Shown piece by piece: positions 45,307-52,795 of a stretch of 64,000 nt of DNA. Source of the DNA: Shewanella abyssi (GTDB lineage: Bacteria > Pseudomonadota > Gammaproteobacteria > Enterobacterales > Shewanellaceae); the NCBI RefSeq assembly GCF_023284025.1, contig NZ_JAKIKR010000016.1, forward strand, positions 25,823 to 89,822, in the 5' to 3' direction. Under the pieces are notes generated by a model. It saw only the letters and a program-made list of their open reading frames with translations, ran no database searches and was not told where the DNA came from. Position numbers and translations under genes: made by a program. Each line of letters opens with the position of its first letter. Position 1 is the stretch's first letter.

Positions 45307-45525
45307 GTCGTGGCGCTTCGCCATTCTTGTAATCAAGAGTCGAGCCAAGGGGAAAGCGCTTGTCCCTGCTGTTGATTTCATAAGAGTCGAATCCTCAGCG
45401 CCCCGGCGAAATTTAAACAGCAAAATTTCCAACGGGGTAGATTGGCATTTCCTCCGTCCATGGGGGTCAGACATTTTCGTTGAGCTTACAGGGACCCTTT
45501 CTTTTGTAAGACGGGTCGCTGACAA
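45307..45525. repeat. Truncated composite repeat, module A joined to inner part of B
   Basis: Module A (45307-45445) is intact, but the linker is missing and A runs directly into the internal B segment GGCATTTCCTCCGTCCATGG and TTTTCGTTGAGCTTACAGGG. An internal deletion or a recombination junction. It ends close to the 3' end of the DUF2057 gene. Confidence 0.8.
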
Positions 45526-45568
45526 CTTTCCGCCAATTTTTATACTTATGCTTTCGGGTTAAAAAGTA

Positions 45569-46006
45569 CTAAAAATCTACTTTTTGTGTGAATAATGCAG
45601 CCATCAGCTGAGATTGGCTGGGTAGGCTATCTGTACGAGTTAGCCCCTTGCTATCGCTTATCTGAATTACCGGGTGTTGTATATAATCTCGTGCTTCATC
45701 TTGTGTCATCAACACTGGAAGTGACACGGTATAATCAACTCCTTCTTGTGCCGATACATGCCAGAATAGTGGCTTTGACTTTACTAGAGATCCTGAATCA
45801 TCAGCGTTAACAGCAAAGCTTTCTAGGTATGTTAGCTTTATTAAGTTTTGCCCCTCTGCCAACTCAAACTCTTGAGAGTTATTCACTTGTACACCATTAA
45901 TTTCTGATACTTGTAAACCGCTAGGTATAAATACACTTGCTGCAAAAACCGATGCTGAAGAGGTGGCTATTATGGCGGCTAAGACTGCTTTAGTGAGTAA
46001 TTTCAT
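45569..46006 (-). CDS. DUF2057 (YccT-like) secreted protein, short
   Basis: 145 aa from ATG 46006 (GGAG 6 nt upstream; TTG 46018 rejected). Signal peptide LLTKAVLAAIIATSSASVFA. FIPSGLQVSEINGVQV..FELAEGQNLIKLTYLESF and PLFWHVSAQEGVDYTVSLP fit DUF2057. It is shorter than YccT (about 220 aa) and ends near the repeats, so C-terminal loss is possible; shorter natural forms also exist. Confidence 0.7.
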   Translation of the reverse strand: MKLLTKAVLAAIIATSSASVFAASVFIPSGLQVSEINGVQVNNSQEFELAEGQNLIKLTYLESFAVNADDSGSLVKSKPLFWHVSAQEGVDYTVSLPVLMTQDEARDYIQHPVIQISDSKGLTRTDSLPSQSQLMAALFTQKVDF

Positions 46007-46348
46007 ATTTGACTCCAAGTACTCTTATTGAGTTTAAGTAGGTTTTAAGTGGACTGCTTGTCCGTTGATAAGAATAATATTGTCTCCCGTCGGGGGAGGG
46101 TCAAAGACTTTTTCTATTTTATTTGCGGTAAAGGGGGAATTCTGTATTGGTTAACAAAGTGGTCTGGGTTTCAGCGTTAATCAGCCATATGGAACAACTA
46201 CCTTGCTAGCTCGGCAATAAATCGTTAAGTTTACCTGAATAATCAAAATCGCAACCGCTGGTTGACAAATTAACAAGTCTGCTTGGTAGTCTGCAACTGC
46301 CTGATTTTCTAAGATTACCGTTCAATAATAGACGCATGGATGAGCTTT

Positions 46349-47335
46349 ATGATTTTAGCCGATAAGATTATCAGATTACGAAAACAGTGTGGCTGGTCGC
46401 AGGAAGAATTGGCTGCAAAGATGGATATTTCCAGACAGTCAGTCTCGAAATGGGAAAGCGCAAGTAGCATACCTGATTTAAACAAAATCATTATGCTAGC
46501 CAAAATTTTTGACGTGACCACTGACTTTTTACTGAAGGATGATATTGAAGTACCTGATCCACTCCATGAAGGAACAGAGCTTGGTAGCATTCAAATCACC
46601 CTAGAGCAGGCATCAAAGTATGTTGAGAGTAAGATAGAGGCCTCGGCCCTAACCACTAAAGGGGTGGTGCTTTGCGTATGCTCGGTAGTGCCGCTGTTTT
46701 TCTTTTTGGCAATGGCTGAAACAAACCGATTGAATTTGACTGATGATCTGGCGCCAGCGATAGGTGTTGTCTGTATATTGATAATGGTTTCTGTAGGAGT
46801 CAGTTTTTTTATCCGCACCAATCAATATGAGAATGACATTGCACAAATAGAAAAAGAGAAATTTGAATTGGCTTATGGAGTGCACAGCGTATTTACCGAA
46901 AAGTTACAGCAATTCAGGGGGACTTATAATCGCTGGCTATCAGTCAGTATATTCATGTTTATTTTCAGCTTTGTCCCTCTGATGTTTACCAGCATAGTTT
47001 TTGATGGGGCTGATATTACTCACATGATGCTAATTGTGCTGTTATTGATGATTTCAGTAGGGATATACATTTTGGCCCCTGTTACAGCCAGATACGATGC
47101 CTATAACAATATTTTGATCGATCGTTGTTTGGATACTGAAGGAAGTCGGCGTACAAAGCGTGCTGAGAAGCTTGCCGCGTTCTACTGGCCCTTGTTAACC
47201 GCCATCTATCTTGGCTGGAGCTTGTGGACTATGAACTGGGGAGTGACTTGGATTGTTTGGCCTGTCGGTGCGGTTCTGTTCGCAGCACTGGTTGGATTAA
47301 TGGAATTAACAACTAAAGATACCACCCAGGTTTGA
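46349..47335 (+). CDS. Xre-family HTH regulator with C-terminal membrane domain
   Basis: About 328 aa. N-terminal HTH_3 (ADKIIRLRKQCGWSQEELAAKMDISRQSVSKWESASSIP and DLNKIIMLAKIFDVTTDFLL), then four hydrophobic segments (about 110-130, 145-165, 205-235, 240-260) and two near the C-terminus (WPLLTAIYLGWSLW; IVWPVGAVLFAALVGL). Such HTH-TM proteins are common in Firmicutes and rarer in Gammaproteobacteria, which hints at transfer. ATG 46349 has GGATGAG upstream; 46340 is an alternative. A homologous 3' fragment is at 51258-51398. Upstream 46019-46348 has no gene. Confidence 0.82.
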   Translation: MILADKIIRLRKQCGWSQEELAAKMDISRQSVSKWESASSIPDLNKIIMLAKIFDVTTDFLLKDDIEVPDPLHEGTELGSIQITLEQASKYVESKIEASALTTKGVVLCVCSVVPLFFFLAMAETNRLNLTDDLAPAIGVVCILIMVSVGVSFFIRTNQYENDIAQIEKEKFELAYGVHSVFTEKLQQFRGTYNRWLSVSIFMFIFSFVPLMFTSIVFDGADITHMMLIVLLLMISVGIYILAPVTARYDAYNNILIDRCLDTEGSRRTKRAEKLAAFYWPLLTAIYLGWSLWTMNWGVTWIVWPVGAVLFAALVGLMELTTKDTTQV

Positions 47336-47339
47336 CGTT

Positions 47340-47665
47340 TTCGTTGTTGGAGTCGAAGGGGCGCTCTTTTGGCTGAAGCTAGCTGGCTTCAGCCCCAAAA
47401 CGTTTGAGCTATCTATTAGTGTTATCAAGCTACGCTTGACCAAAGTCGTGGGATTCCATCCCACACCTAGGCAAAAGGGGATCAACAGCAATCCCCTCTT
47501 GCCTAATTCTTGATAAACAGTCCCGTGCCGCCCCTGACGAAGTTACATGCATTAAGTACAGGCCTCATACTCCAACAAAAATCGCCTAACGGCTCAGATG
47601 GTACATCCATGTACCCCCGAGCCTGAACCATCATCCATGATGGTTCTAAGGTATTTTTATTTGCG
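47340..47665. repeat. Palindrome-rich intergenic stretch
   Basis: A series of strong hairpins: GGCTGAAGC/GGCTTCAGCC near 47370-47395, AGGCAAAAGGGGAT/ATCCCCTCTTGCCT near 47470-47505, and AACCATCA-TCCA-TGATGGTT near 47627-47646. No ORF of note. Could be remains of a MITE or terminator tandem. Confidence 0.65.
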
Positions 47666-47783
47666 CACTTCGGCAACTTCGATGGGGAATTGGCGTTTTC
47701 TATTCGTTAGGTGGGGTGGTGACTTTGGTGCCCCTAATTGAGAACACGAGAGCTGGAGCCTTGTTATTGTGCTTTTCCAACCC

Positions 47784-47945
47784 GGTGCAGATGCGGCCGT
47801 CGAAAACAGGGCCAATTCTGTTCCATACAGAATTTGGCATTTCCTCCGTCCATGGAGGTCAGATGTTTTCGTTGAGCTTACAAGGACGTACTAGCAGCGA
47901 GCCTCAGTTGCGTCTGCACATACGCCTGCCGCAGGCAATTGGAAC
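47784..47945. repeat. Module B repeat joined to transposase remnant
   Basis: Full module B (GTGCAGATGCGGCC, AATTCTGTTCCATACAGAATTTGG, CCTCCGTCCATGGAGG, TTTTCGTTGAGC, GTCTGCACATACGCC) abuts the transposase 3' end at ACCACATATACTCGACG. The junction is repeated exactly at 51866-51967. Confidence 0.85.
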
Positions 47946-47951
47946 CACATA

Positions 47952-49175
47952 TACTCGACGTTGCGACAAACTGATTTACAGCCAATAAAGGTATGCCTGT
48001 CCGATCTTTTGTTTCCAGCCTAAGGGCTTCATCAATCAATCCTTTTTTTCTTAAATAATAAGGAAGGGTGATCGTTTCTCTAAGCAGCAGTAGTCGCACG
48101 CCAATAAACGCCAAAATGGAAGCGGCGCGCTCTAAATTTTGCGGCTCTGTCATTCGCAGCCGTTCAGCCCCTGCGCCTGTTTTCCAGGCTTTATGGAAAT
48201 CTTCTACTCGCCATCGGGCTGTATAAATGTCAATGATATGCAGGGCTTGCTTTAAGGTATCGATGGGTTCAGTGGTTAATAGCACCCAACGTAATGGCTC
48301 GGTCACTGTGGATGATGTTTTCTCTTGGGCATAAATGACATTAACGGGTTTCGCACCATCTTTAGCATTAAGTGTGACGGTAGCGACTTTGACTGTTAAC
48401 TTGGCTTTTCTTGCCGCTCGATTAGTGGCTTTTCCTTTATTTGTTTTCATTCCCTTTTGAGCAATATCGATGCTATACGTGCCTAAGATGGACTGTGCCT
48501 CAAGGTGCTCAAACAGTTTTTTATCTGAGTTTTCGATGATCATTGAATGCTTTGCTCTTATCCAAACCGTTCGTTATGTTTTTGTTTATCTTGGATATAA
48601 CTTAATATATCGGCCTCTCTATCGCAGACTGAAATCACCCGCGACATGGTTTCACCTAAACGCTCTCGGCAAAAATGCGACGCATCCGGCCACTTGCCAC
48701 TTTCTTTTTCATCAGCATCTTCGGGATTATTGGGGCGACACCACCAATCTTGATGGATTAAACCAATGGTTCTGGTGCTGTGACTGTCCAACAGCATGAC
48801 TGAGTGAACCCACCAACCACGTGATTTATCGGTCTTTTTCCCGAGCTTACCTAAATCAGCAGCGACCTGATGCTTATAGCTAAGTGAGGTGGTATCTTCT
48901 AACGCGAGGATTTCAGCAAACGAGGCGGCTTCATTTGCGGTATGTTGAAATCCTGCGACTCGGATCATATCTGGAGAAACATTATCATTGCGGATCAATC
49001 GGTAAGCCCCTTCTAGTTCAGCTTCATTACCACGACATGATAACGCGATAGACTTACCGCTGCTACGTGCCATGTTTGCAGCGGTACTCACTAACCTATG
49101 AGCACGGCGCATATCACCTAATTTGGCTTGTTGAAAATGAGAGGCGGCCCATTCATCTGCATTGAAAATCGACAT
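47952..49175 (-). pseudogene. IS4-family (Tn5/IS50-like) transposase, frameshifted and 3'-truncated
   Basis: Two frames make one transposase. The N-terminal part (49175 to about 48558) has SIFNADEWAASHFQQAKLGD and LSCRGNEAELEGAYRLIRND (Tn5-type DNA-binding domain), then catalytic Asp in LALEDTTSL and Asp in SVCDREADIL. The C-terminal part (about 48560 to 47952) has ARWRVEDFHKAWKTGAGAE with the catalytic Glu. A one-base loss near 48555 (GGTTTGGATAAG, expected about GGTTTGTGATAAG) stops the first frame after KHNERFG. The C-terminal end after LAVNQFVATS is replaced by repeat sequence. Should be inactive. Confidence 0.9.
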
Positions 49176-49245
49176 GGTTAACACTTTAAGCTATTGAATT
49201 TTATGATCAGATCGTGGAAATCCTATAAAGTTCAATTTTCTCAAT

Positions 49246-49264
49246 ATTTGTGTAGAAGAGTCAG
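49246..49264. repeat. Terminal inverted repeat of the IS50-like element
   Basis: Read on the minus strand it is CTGACTCTTCTACACAAAT, matching 17 of 19 bases of the Tn5 outer end as I know it. It lies 71 bp upstream of the transposase start, the expected place of the left end. No matching right end is seen near 47900. Confidence 0.82.
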
Positions 49265-49275
49265 CCATCCATGTC

Positions 49276-49365
49276 ATGGTCGAGCTTCCATGGCTAATTC
49301 TGTTTCATACAGAATTAGGCACGTCAGTTAGATGGTTTACGTTGAGCTTACAATGTGCTTACCGC
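49276..49365. repeat. Degenerate module B repeat
   Basis: GAGCTTCCATGGCTAATTCTGTTTCATACAGAATTAGG and GGTTTACGTTGAGCTTACAA are clear but decayed relatives of the module B core, sitting just outside the IS end. Confidence 0.65.
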
Positions 49366-49397
49366 TGTTTGCACAAATTAATAGTCATATTGATAAA

Positions 49398-49907
49398 CTA
49401 TTCAGGAGCAAGAAAGATGTACAATGAAAGTATGAGTAGAGCAAAAATTGCGGCTTTTACAATAGGCGAAATAGACATATTGTTATCTGTTTTTTTCACG
49501 TTATTCGTATAAGAAATCAGAGCAAGAGAGAGGATGCTTCCTTGGAGGATGTTTACAATAATCATCAGCTGATAGTTAAACGGAAATCCACTTCCCATGA
49601 TCCAGGTTGAAGCTGCAGATGAATGGCATAAGCATACAACTACTGTGATAAATAATGCCAGATTTCTAGTTGAAAGCTTCAGTATTACAGCAAGTGTTAC
49701 GATCCAACTAGCAACACCAAAAACAAATGCATAAGGGCTTATGGATAACAGAGCTTTAAAGTTCTTTGAAGCTTCATTCACTTCACTGTATTCAGTCAGC
49801 CAGTATTGAATGGATTGGCCATAGAGTGTCAAAGTAGCATCTAAAATTACAATAAGAAAAATAGGTATTAATAATACCCATTTGGGATGATCTTGGATTG
49901 TTTTCAT
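49398..49907 (-). CDS. Multi-spanning membrane protein, candidate immunity or partner protein
   Basis: 169 aa with about five hydrophobic helices: WVLLIPIFLIVILDATLTL (about 10-28), AFVFGVASWIVTLAVILKL (about 55-75), ALFITVVVCLCHSSAAS (about 80-98), YQLMIIVNILQGSILSLALI (about 112-132) and IVKAAIFALLILSLYIFLA at the C-terminus. No family recognised. It starts 66 bp after the double-glycine peptide gene on the same strand, with a terminator hairpin just before the ATG. Size and topology fit bacteriocin immunity proteins, but this is inference. RBS weak or absent (ATAACA). Confidence 0.7.
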   Translation of the reverse strand: MKTIQDHPKWVLLIPIFLIVILDATLTLYGQSIQYWLTEYSEVNEASKNFKALLSISPYAFVFGVASWIVTLAVILKLSTRNLALFITVVVCLCHSSAASTWIMGSGFPFNYQLMIIVNILQGSILSLALISYTNNVKKTDNNMSISPIVKAAIFALLILSLYIFLAPE

Positions 49908-49916
49908 TGTTATAAA

Positions 49917-49949
49917 AAAAACAGATGCTTAAGGTAGGCATCTGTTTTT
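49917..49949 (-). terminator. Terminator between the peptide and membrane-protein genes
   Basis: On the minus strand AAAAACAGATGC-N9-GCATCTGT followed by TTTTTTTT, then the ATG of the membrane protein 9 nt further on. A strong intrinsic terminator that would make the peptide mRNA abundant and the downstream gene expressed by read-through. Confidence 0.88.
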
Positions 49950-49973
49950 AACCTCGTTAAGAATACAGTTAGT

Positions 49974-50129
49974 CTAATTGCGTCCTTGCGTTCCTGGTCG
50001 CATGACGCATTGCAAGCCATTAGAGTACCATTCACCATTGGTCTGAGCTCCTTGGGTACCACGGAGTCCATCTAGTGCGGCTGCAGACGCGAACCCTCCG
50101 GTGATCAGTCTAAGGTCTTCAATTTTCAT
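49974..50129 (-). CDS. Small peptide precursor with double-glycine leader
   Basis: 51 aa. The leader MKIEDLRLITGG fits the double-glycine consensus of peptides cleaved by C39-peptidase ABC exporters: Gly -1 and -2, hydrophobic Ile -4, Leu -7, acidic Asp -8. The mature part begins FASAAALDGLRGTQGAQ and has 39 residues, Gly-rich, with one Cys (Cys41), and carries the tetrapeptide GTQG twice (24-27 and 46-49). No modification enzyme or exporter is next to it. Too small for routine gene calling. ATG at 50129 follows ATTAAAGAA, a weak ribosome site. Bacteriocin or signal-peptide role is inferred. Confidence 0.72.
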   Translation of the reverse strand: MKIEDLRLITGGFASAAALDGLRGTQGAQTNGEWYSNGLQCVMRPGTQGRN

Positions 50130-50524
50130 TTCTTTAATTTTTAGATCTTTTTTAATGCAGTTCTAAAAACGTCCTTTTAATAAAATATAATCTTGCATTT
50201 AGTTGGCTGTTGCACTGTAAAGGCCAAACTCTGGCGAGATAAGCATAACGCACCAGTAGTAGTATGTTGTATTTTGCATGCAAAGTGCAATATTGGCGTA
50301 ATACAGTAGTTGAAATAAAAATAATTTTTTATTAGTGAGTTTCATTCGTACAGGAAACCATATGAATAATCTGTAATTTAATCTATCACTGAAGTTGCTT
50401 AGTTATTTAAGATGTTGTTTTGTATGCCTTTAATTAATCATTTTTAATGGCTGATGCGAGGTGTAAGGTCGTGCTTTAATAAGCTAGTGTTGATGTTGAT
50501 GTTGATGCTATGAATGCTATCGCG
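50130..50524. promoter_or_regulatory. AT-rich region upstream of the peptide gene
   Basis: 395 bp without a credible gene. It should hold the promoter for the peptide on the minus strand; GATTATATT near 50185-50193 could be a -10. A short (TTGATG)3 tract is at 50490-50507. A 26-codon minus-strand ORF ending at 50207 is unlikely to be real. Confidence 0.35.
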
Positions 50525-50690
50525 GAGTTTCCATGGCAAATTCTGTTCCATACATAGTTTGGTATTTCCTCCATCCTTGGAGGTCAGATGTTTTCGTTGA
50601 GCTTACGGGGACCCTTTCTTTTATAAAGAGTTGCGGCGAGTCTCAGTAGTGTCTGCACTTACGTTGACCGCAGGTCATTGGAACCATTTT
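50525..50690. repeat. Module B repeat, diverged
   Basis: TTTCCATGGCAAATTCTGTTCCATACA, TTTCCTCCATCCTTGGAGG, TTTTCGTTGAGCTTACGGGG and GTCTGCACTTACGTTGACCG are in module B order with about 10-15 percent visible differences. Confidence 0.78.
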
Positions 50691-50769
50691 TGTTAGCAGC
50701 TAGCGCATTTCTGCCCCAAAGTTTGTTGGTCGGCTATTCGGTTTATCAAGCAGTGCCTGACCTTTAAGA

Positions 50770-51200
50770 AAGGTCAAAGTCGTTGCGCTTCGCCCACACC
50801 AGAGCCAAGGGGCAAAGCGCTTGCGCCCCTTGGCAATCCCTCAGCGCCCCGGCGAAATTTAAACAGCAAAATTTCCAACGGGGAAGATTAGTGTCTGTAA
50901 GTTAGGCTACTTAAATGCAAATGTGATGTTCACTGATGTGTGGGGGGGTATCTAATTTAAAAAGCCTTTATTGGTAACTTGAATGCCAAATGATTACGCT
51001 TTTATAACCCGGTGCAGATGCGGCTGAGGCCGTCGAAATTAGGGCCAATTCTGTTCCAGACAGAATTTGGCATTTCCTCCGTCCATGGAGGTCAGACGTT
51101 TTCGTTGAGCCCACAAGGACCCTTTCTTTTATAAAGAGTTGCGGCGAGCCTCTGCAGCGTCTGCACATACGCCGACCGCAGGTCATTGGAACCACAAATG
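50770..51200. repeat. Composite A-linker-B repeat, copy 2
   Basis: Module A 50778-50920, linker with GATGTTCACTGATGTG and CTTTTATAACCCGG, module B 51004-51200 including AGAATTTGGCATTTCCTCCG and CACATACGCCGACCG. Longest copy. It ends in a diverged 3' transposase fragment (about 51210-51251, GCAACAAACTGATTTAC, ATGCCTGTCCGAT). Confidence 0.85.
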
Positions 51201-51257
51201 TTTTAAGTTGCAACAAACTGATTTACTTGCAATAAAGATATGCCTGTCCGATTTTTT

Positions 51258-51398
51258 TTAACCGCCATCTACCTTGGTTGGAGCTTGTGGACTATGAACT
51301 GGGGAGTGACTTGGATTGTTTGGCCTGTCGGTGCCGTCCTGTTCGCAGCACTGGTTGGATTAATGGAATTAACAACCAAAGATACCACCCAGGTTTGA
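51258..51398 (+). pseudogene. 3' fragment homologous to the HTH-TM regulator at 46349
   Basis: 141 bp matching 47195-47335 through the stop codon. All five coding differences I find (TAT/TAC, GGC/GGT, GCG/GCC, GTT/GTC, ACT/ACC) are at third codon positions and silent, so the two sequences diverged while both were under protein selection. The fragment therefore derives from a second functional homologue and not from decay of a copy made here. Confidence 0.88.
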
Positions 51399-51490
51399 AG
51401 TTTTTGCTGAGCCCACAAGGACGTGTTCACGGCGAGCCTCAGCAGCGTCTGCACATGCACATGCACCTGCCGCAGGCAATTGGTACCACT
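51399..51490. repeat. Partial module B repeat
   Basis: Starts right after the regulator fragment's stop: TTTTTGCTGAGCCCACAAGG, GGCGAGCCTCAGCAGCGTCT, then a CACATGCACATGCAC expansion and CTGCCGCAGGCAATTGG. Lacks the first half of module B. Confidence 0.75.
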
Positions 51491-51549
51491 GCTGGTTGGG
51501 TAGCCCTCTGAGTTACTTTATTAATTATAAAGATTAGGCCTTACGGCCT

Positions 51550-51905
51550 AAAAGGTCGTGGCGCTTCGCCCACACCAGAACCAAGGGGCAAAGCGCTTGC
51601 GCCCCTTGGCAATCCCTCAGCACCCCGGCGAAATTTAAACAGCAAAATTTCCAACGGGGGAGATTGGTGTCTGTAAGTTTGAATCGCTGGGTTAAAATCA
51701 TGATGTTCACTGAAATAAGAAGCGCATAATCTCAAATGCTTTTATTGATAACTTTAATGCCGAGAGTTTGCGCTTTTCGAAACCTGTGTAGATGCGGCCG
51801 AGGCCGTCGAAAACAGGGATGTTTTCGTTGAGCCCACAAGGACGTGCTTGCGGCGAGCCTCTGCAGCGTCTGCACATACGCCTGCCGCAGGCAATTGGAA
51901 CCACA
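51550..51905. repeat. Composite A-linker-B repeat, copy 3
   Basis: Module A 51555-51680 (AAGGGGCAAAGCGCTTGCGC palindrome, CCCCGGCGAAATTT..TTTCCAACGGGG), linker with GATGTTCACTG and TTTTATTGATAA, and module B 51785-51905 with an internal deletion between AAAACAGGG and ATGTTTTCGTTGAG. Confidence 0.85.
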
Positions 51906-51967
51906 TATACTCGACGTTGCGACAAACTGATTTACAGCCAATAAAGGTATGCCTGTCCGATCTTTTG
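51866..51967. repeat. 102-bp perfect duplicate of 47910-48011
   Basis: From GCGTCTGCACATACGCC through the transposase remnant to GTCCGATCTTTTG the two loci are identical, then they diverge at once. The match includes the repeat/transposase junction, so the junction itself was copied recently. Lies about 4 kb from its twin in the same orientation. Confidence 0.88.
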
Positions 51968-52126
51968 GTTCAATTATGCGGAGTACTAACCATAAAATTA
52001 TACCGCGCTGAGGGTTTAGTCAGTTTACATCAATAGGTTACATTGATATGTTTAATGTCAATTAATTAACGGCAGGGATATATCCGAGACGCTGGATAAT
52101 AAGCTGTTATGTTTTAAGGACTATTC

Positions 52127-52495
52127 GTGTTCAAGTTTAACTCTAATGCAAAAAACTATATTTTCAGAATAGCGCCATTGGCTATATTGCTTGTAATGTT
52201 TGGTGTTATCTTGAATGAAGAGCAAAATAAAAAAGAAGTGCTTTATCAATTGTTTCATAGCGCCCAAGCGGCTGACAATCAAAATGAAGTAAGGTTTTAT
52301 CGTTACCTTAAAGATATAAATTGCTCAATGATGGCAACAAGTTCAAATGATAAAAAGGTATTACAAATGTACATAAAGGTATTTGAAGATAGTATTTCAA
52401 ATATGCTTACTGAAAGTCATACATCCCAAAAGACTAAAGGGCAGATTGAATCTGCTTTAGAGTATATTCCTTGCGAATGCAAAACTGGATCATAA
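52127..52495 (+). CDS. Hypothetical membrane-anchored protein
   Basis: 122 aa from GTG 52127 (TAAGGA upstream). N-terminal TM helix (IAPLAILLVMFGVIL) and an extracytoplasmic helical, polar body with Cys near 66 and a CEC at the C-terminus. AT-rich codon use (about 34 percent GC) unlike the flanking core genes. No family recognised; the last gene of the island. Confidence 0.5.
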   Translation: MFKFNSNAKNYIFRIAPLAILLVMFGVILNEEQNKKEVLYQLFHSAQAADNQNEVRFYRYLKDINCSMMATSSNDKKVLQMYIKVFEDSISNMLTESHTSQKTKGQIESALEYIPCECKTGS

Positions 52496-52671
52496 TAATA
52501 ATTTAAAGCGGGACTGCTAACAGTTTAAAGCAGGCATATCTCCTCAAGCTGAAATAAGCACGGTTAGAATCTTCGTTCTAACGCATTTCTGTCCTAAAGT
52601 GAGTTTCACCTAACCTTCAAACAGGGGTTAAATCAACAAATAGGTTTTGAGTTTCTAGCAGCCAGATAAAC

Positions 52672-52702
52672 AAAACCCGACGTTTTAGGCGTCGGGTTTT
52701 CG
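52672..52702. terminator. Rho-independent terminator
   Basis: AAAACCCGACG-N6-GCGTCGGGTTTT, strong stem with T-run, between the hypothetical gene and the convergent moaA2. Confidence 0.9.
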
Positions 52703-52795
52703 GTTTGATAACTCATTAAAAACAGTCAAACACTAACGGCTAATACAAATGCTAAAAACAAACACCATCAGCGAAATTGACTGTTCAAGTAACAG

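Noticed and set aside
44787..45562. Overlapping ORFs on both strands (97-105 aa)
   Set aside because: All fall inside composite repeats and have atypical composition.
49276..49512. 78-aa plus-strand ORF near the IS end
   Set aside because: It overlaps a module B remnant and the 3' end of the membrane-protein gene on the other strand; no ribosome site.
50968..51941. Several short minus-strand ORFs sharing a CGRRMCRRCRGSPQ-like string
   Set aside because: The shared string is the translation of repeat module B in one frame; it breaks off where the repeats diverge and no start site supports it.
44880..51967. Integron with attC sites
   Set aside because: Repeats are palindromic and border small genes, but the attC core sites (GTTRRRY / RYYYAAC) are not at their ends, and no integrase is seen.
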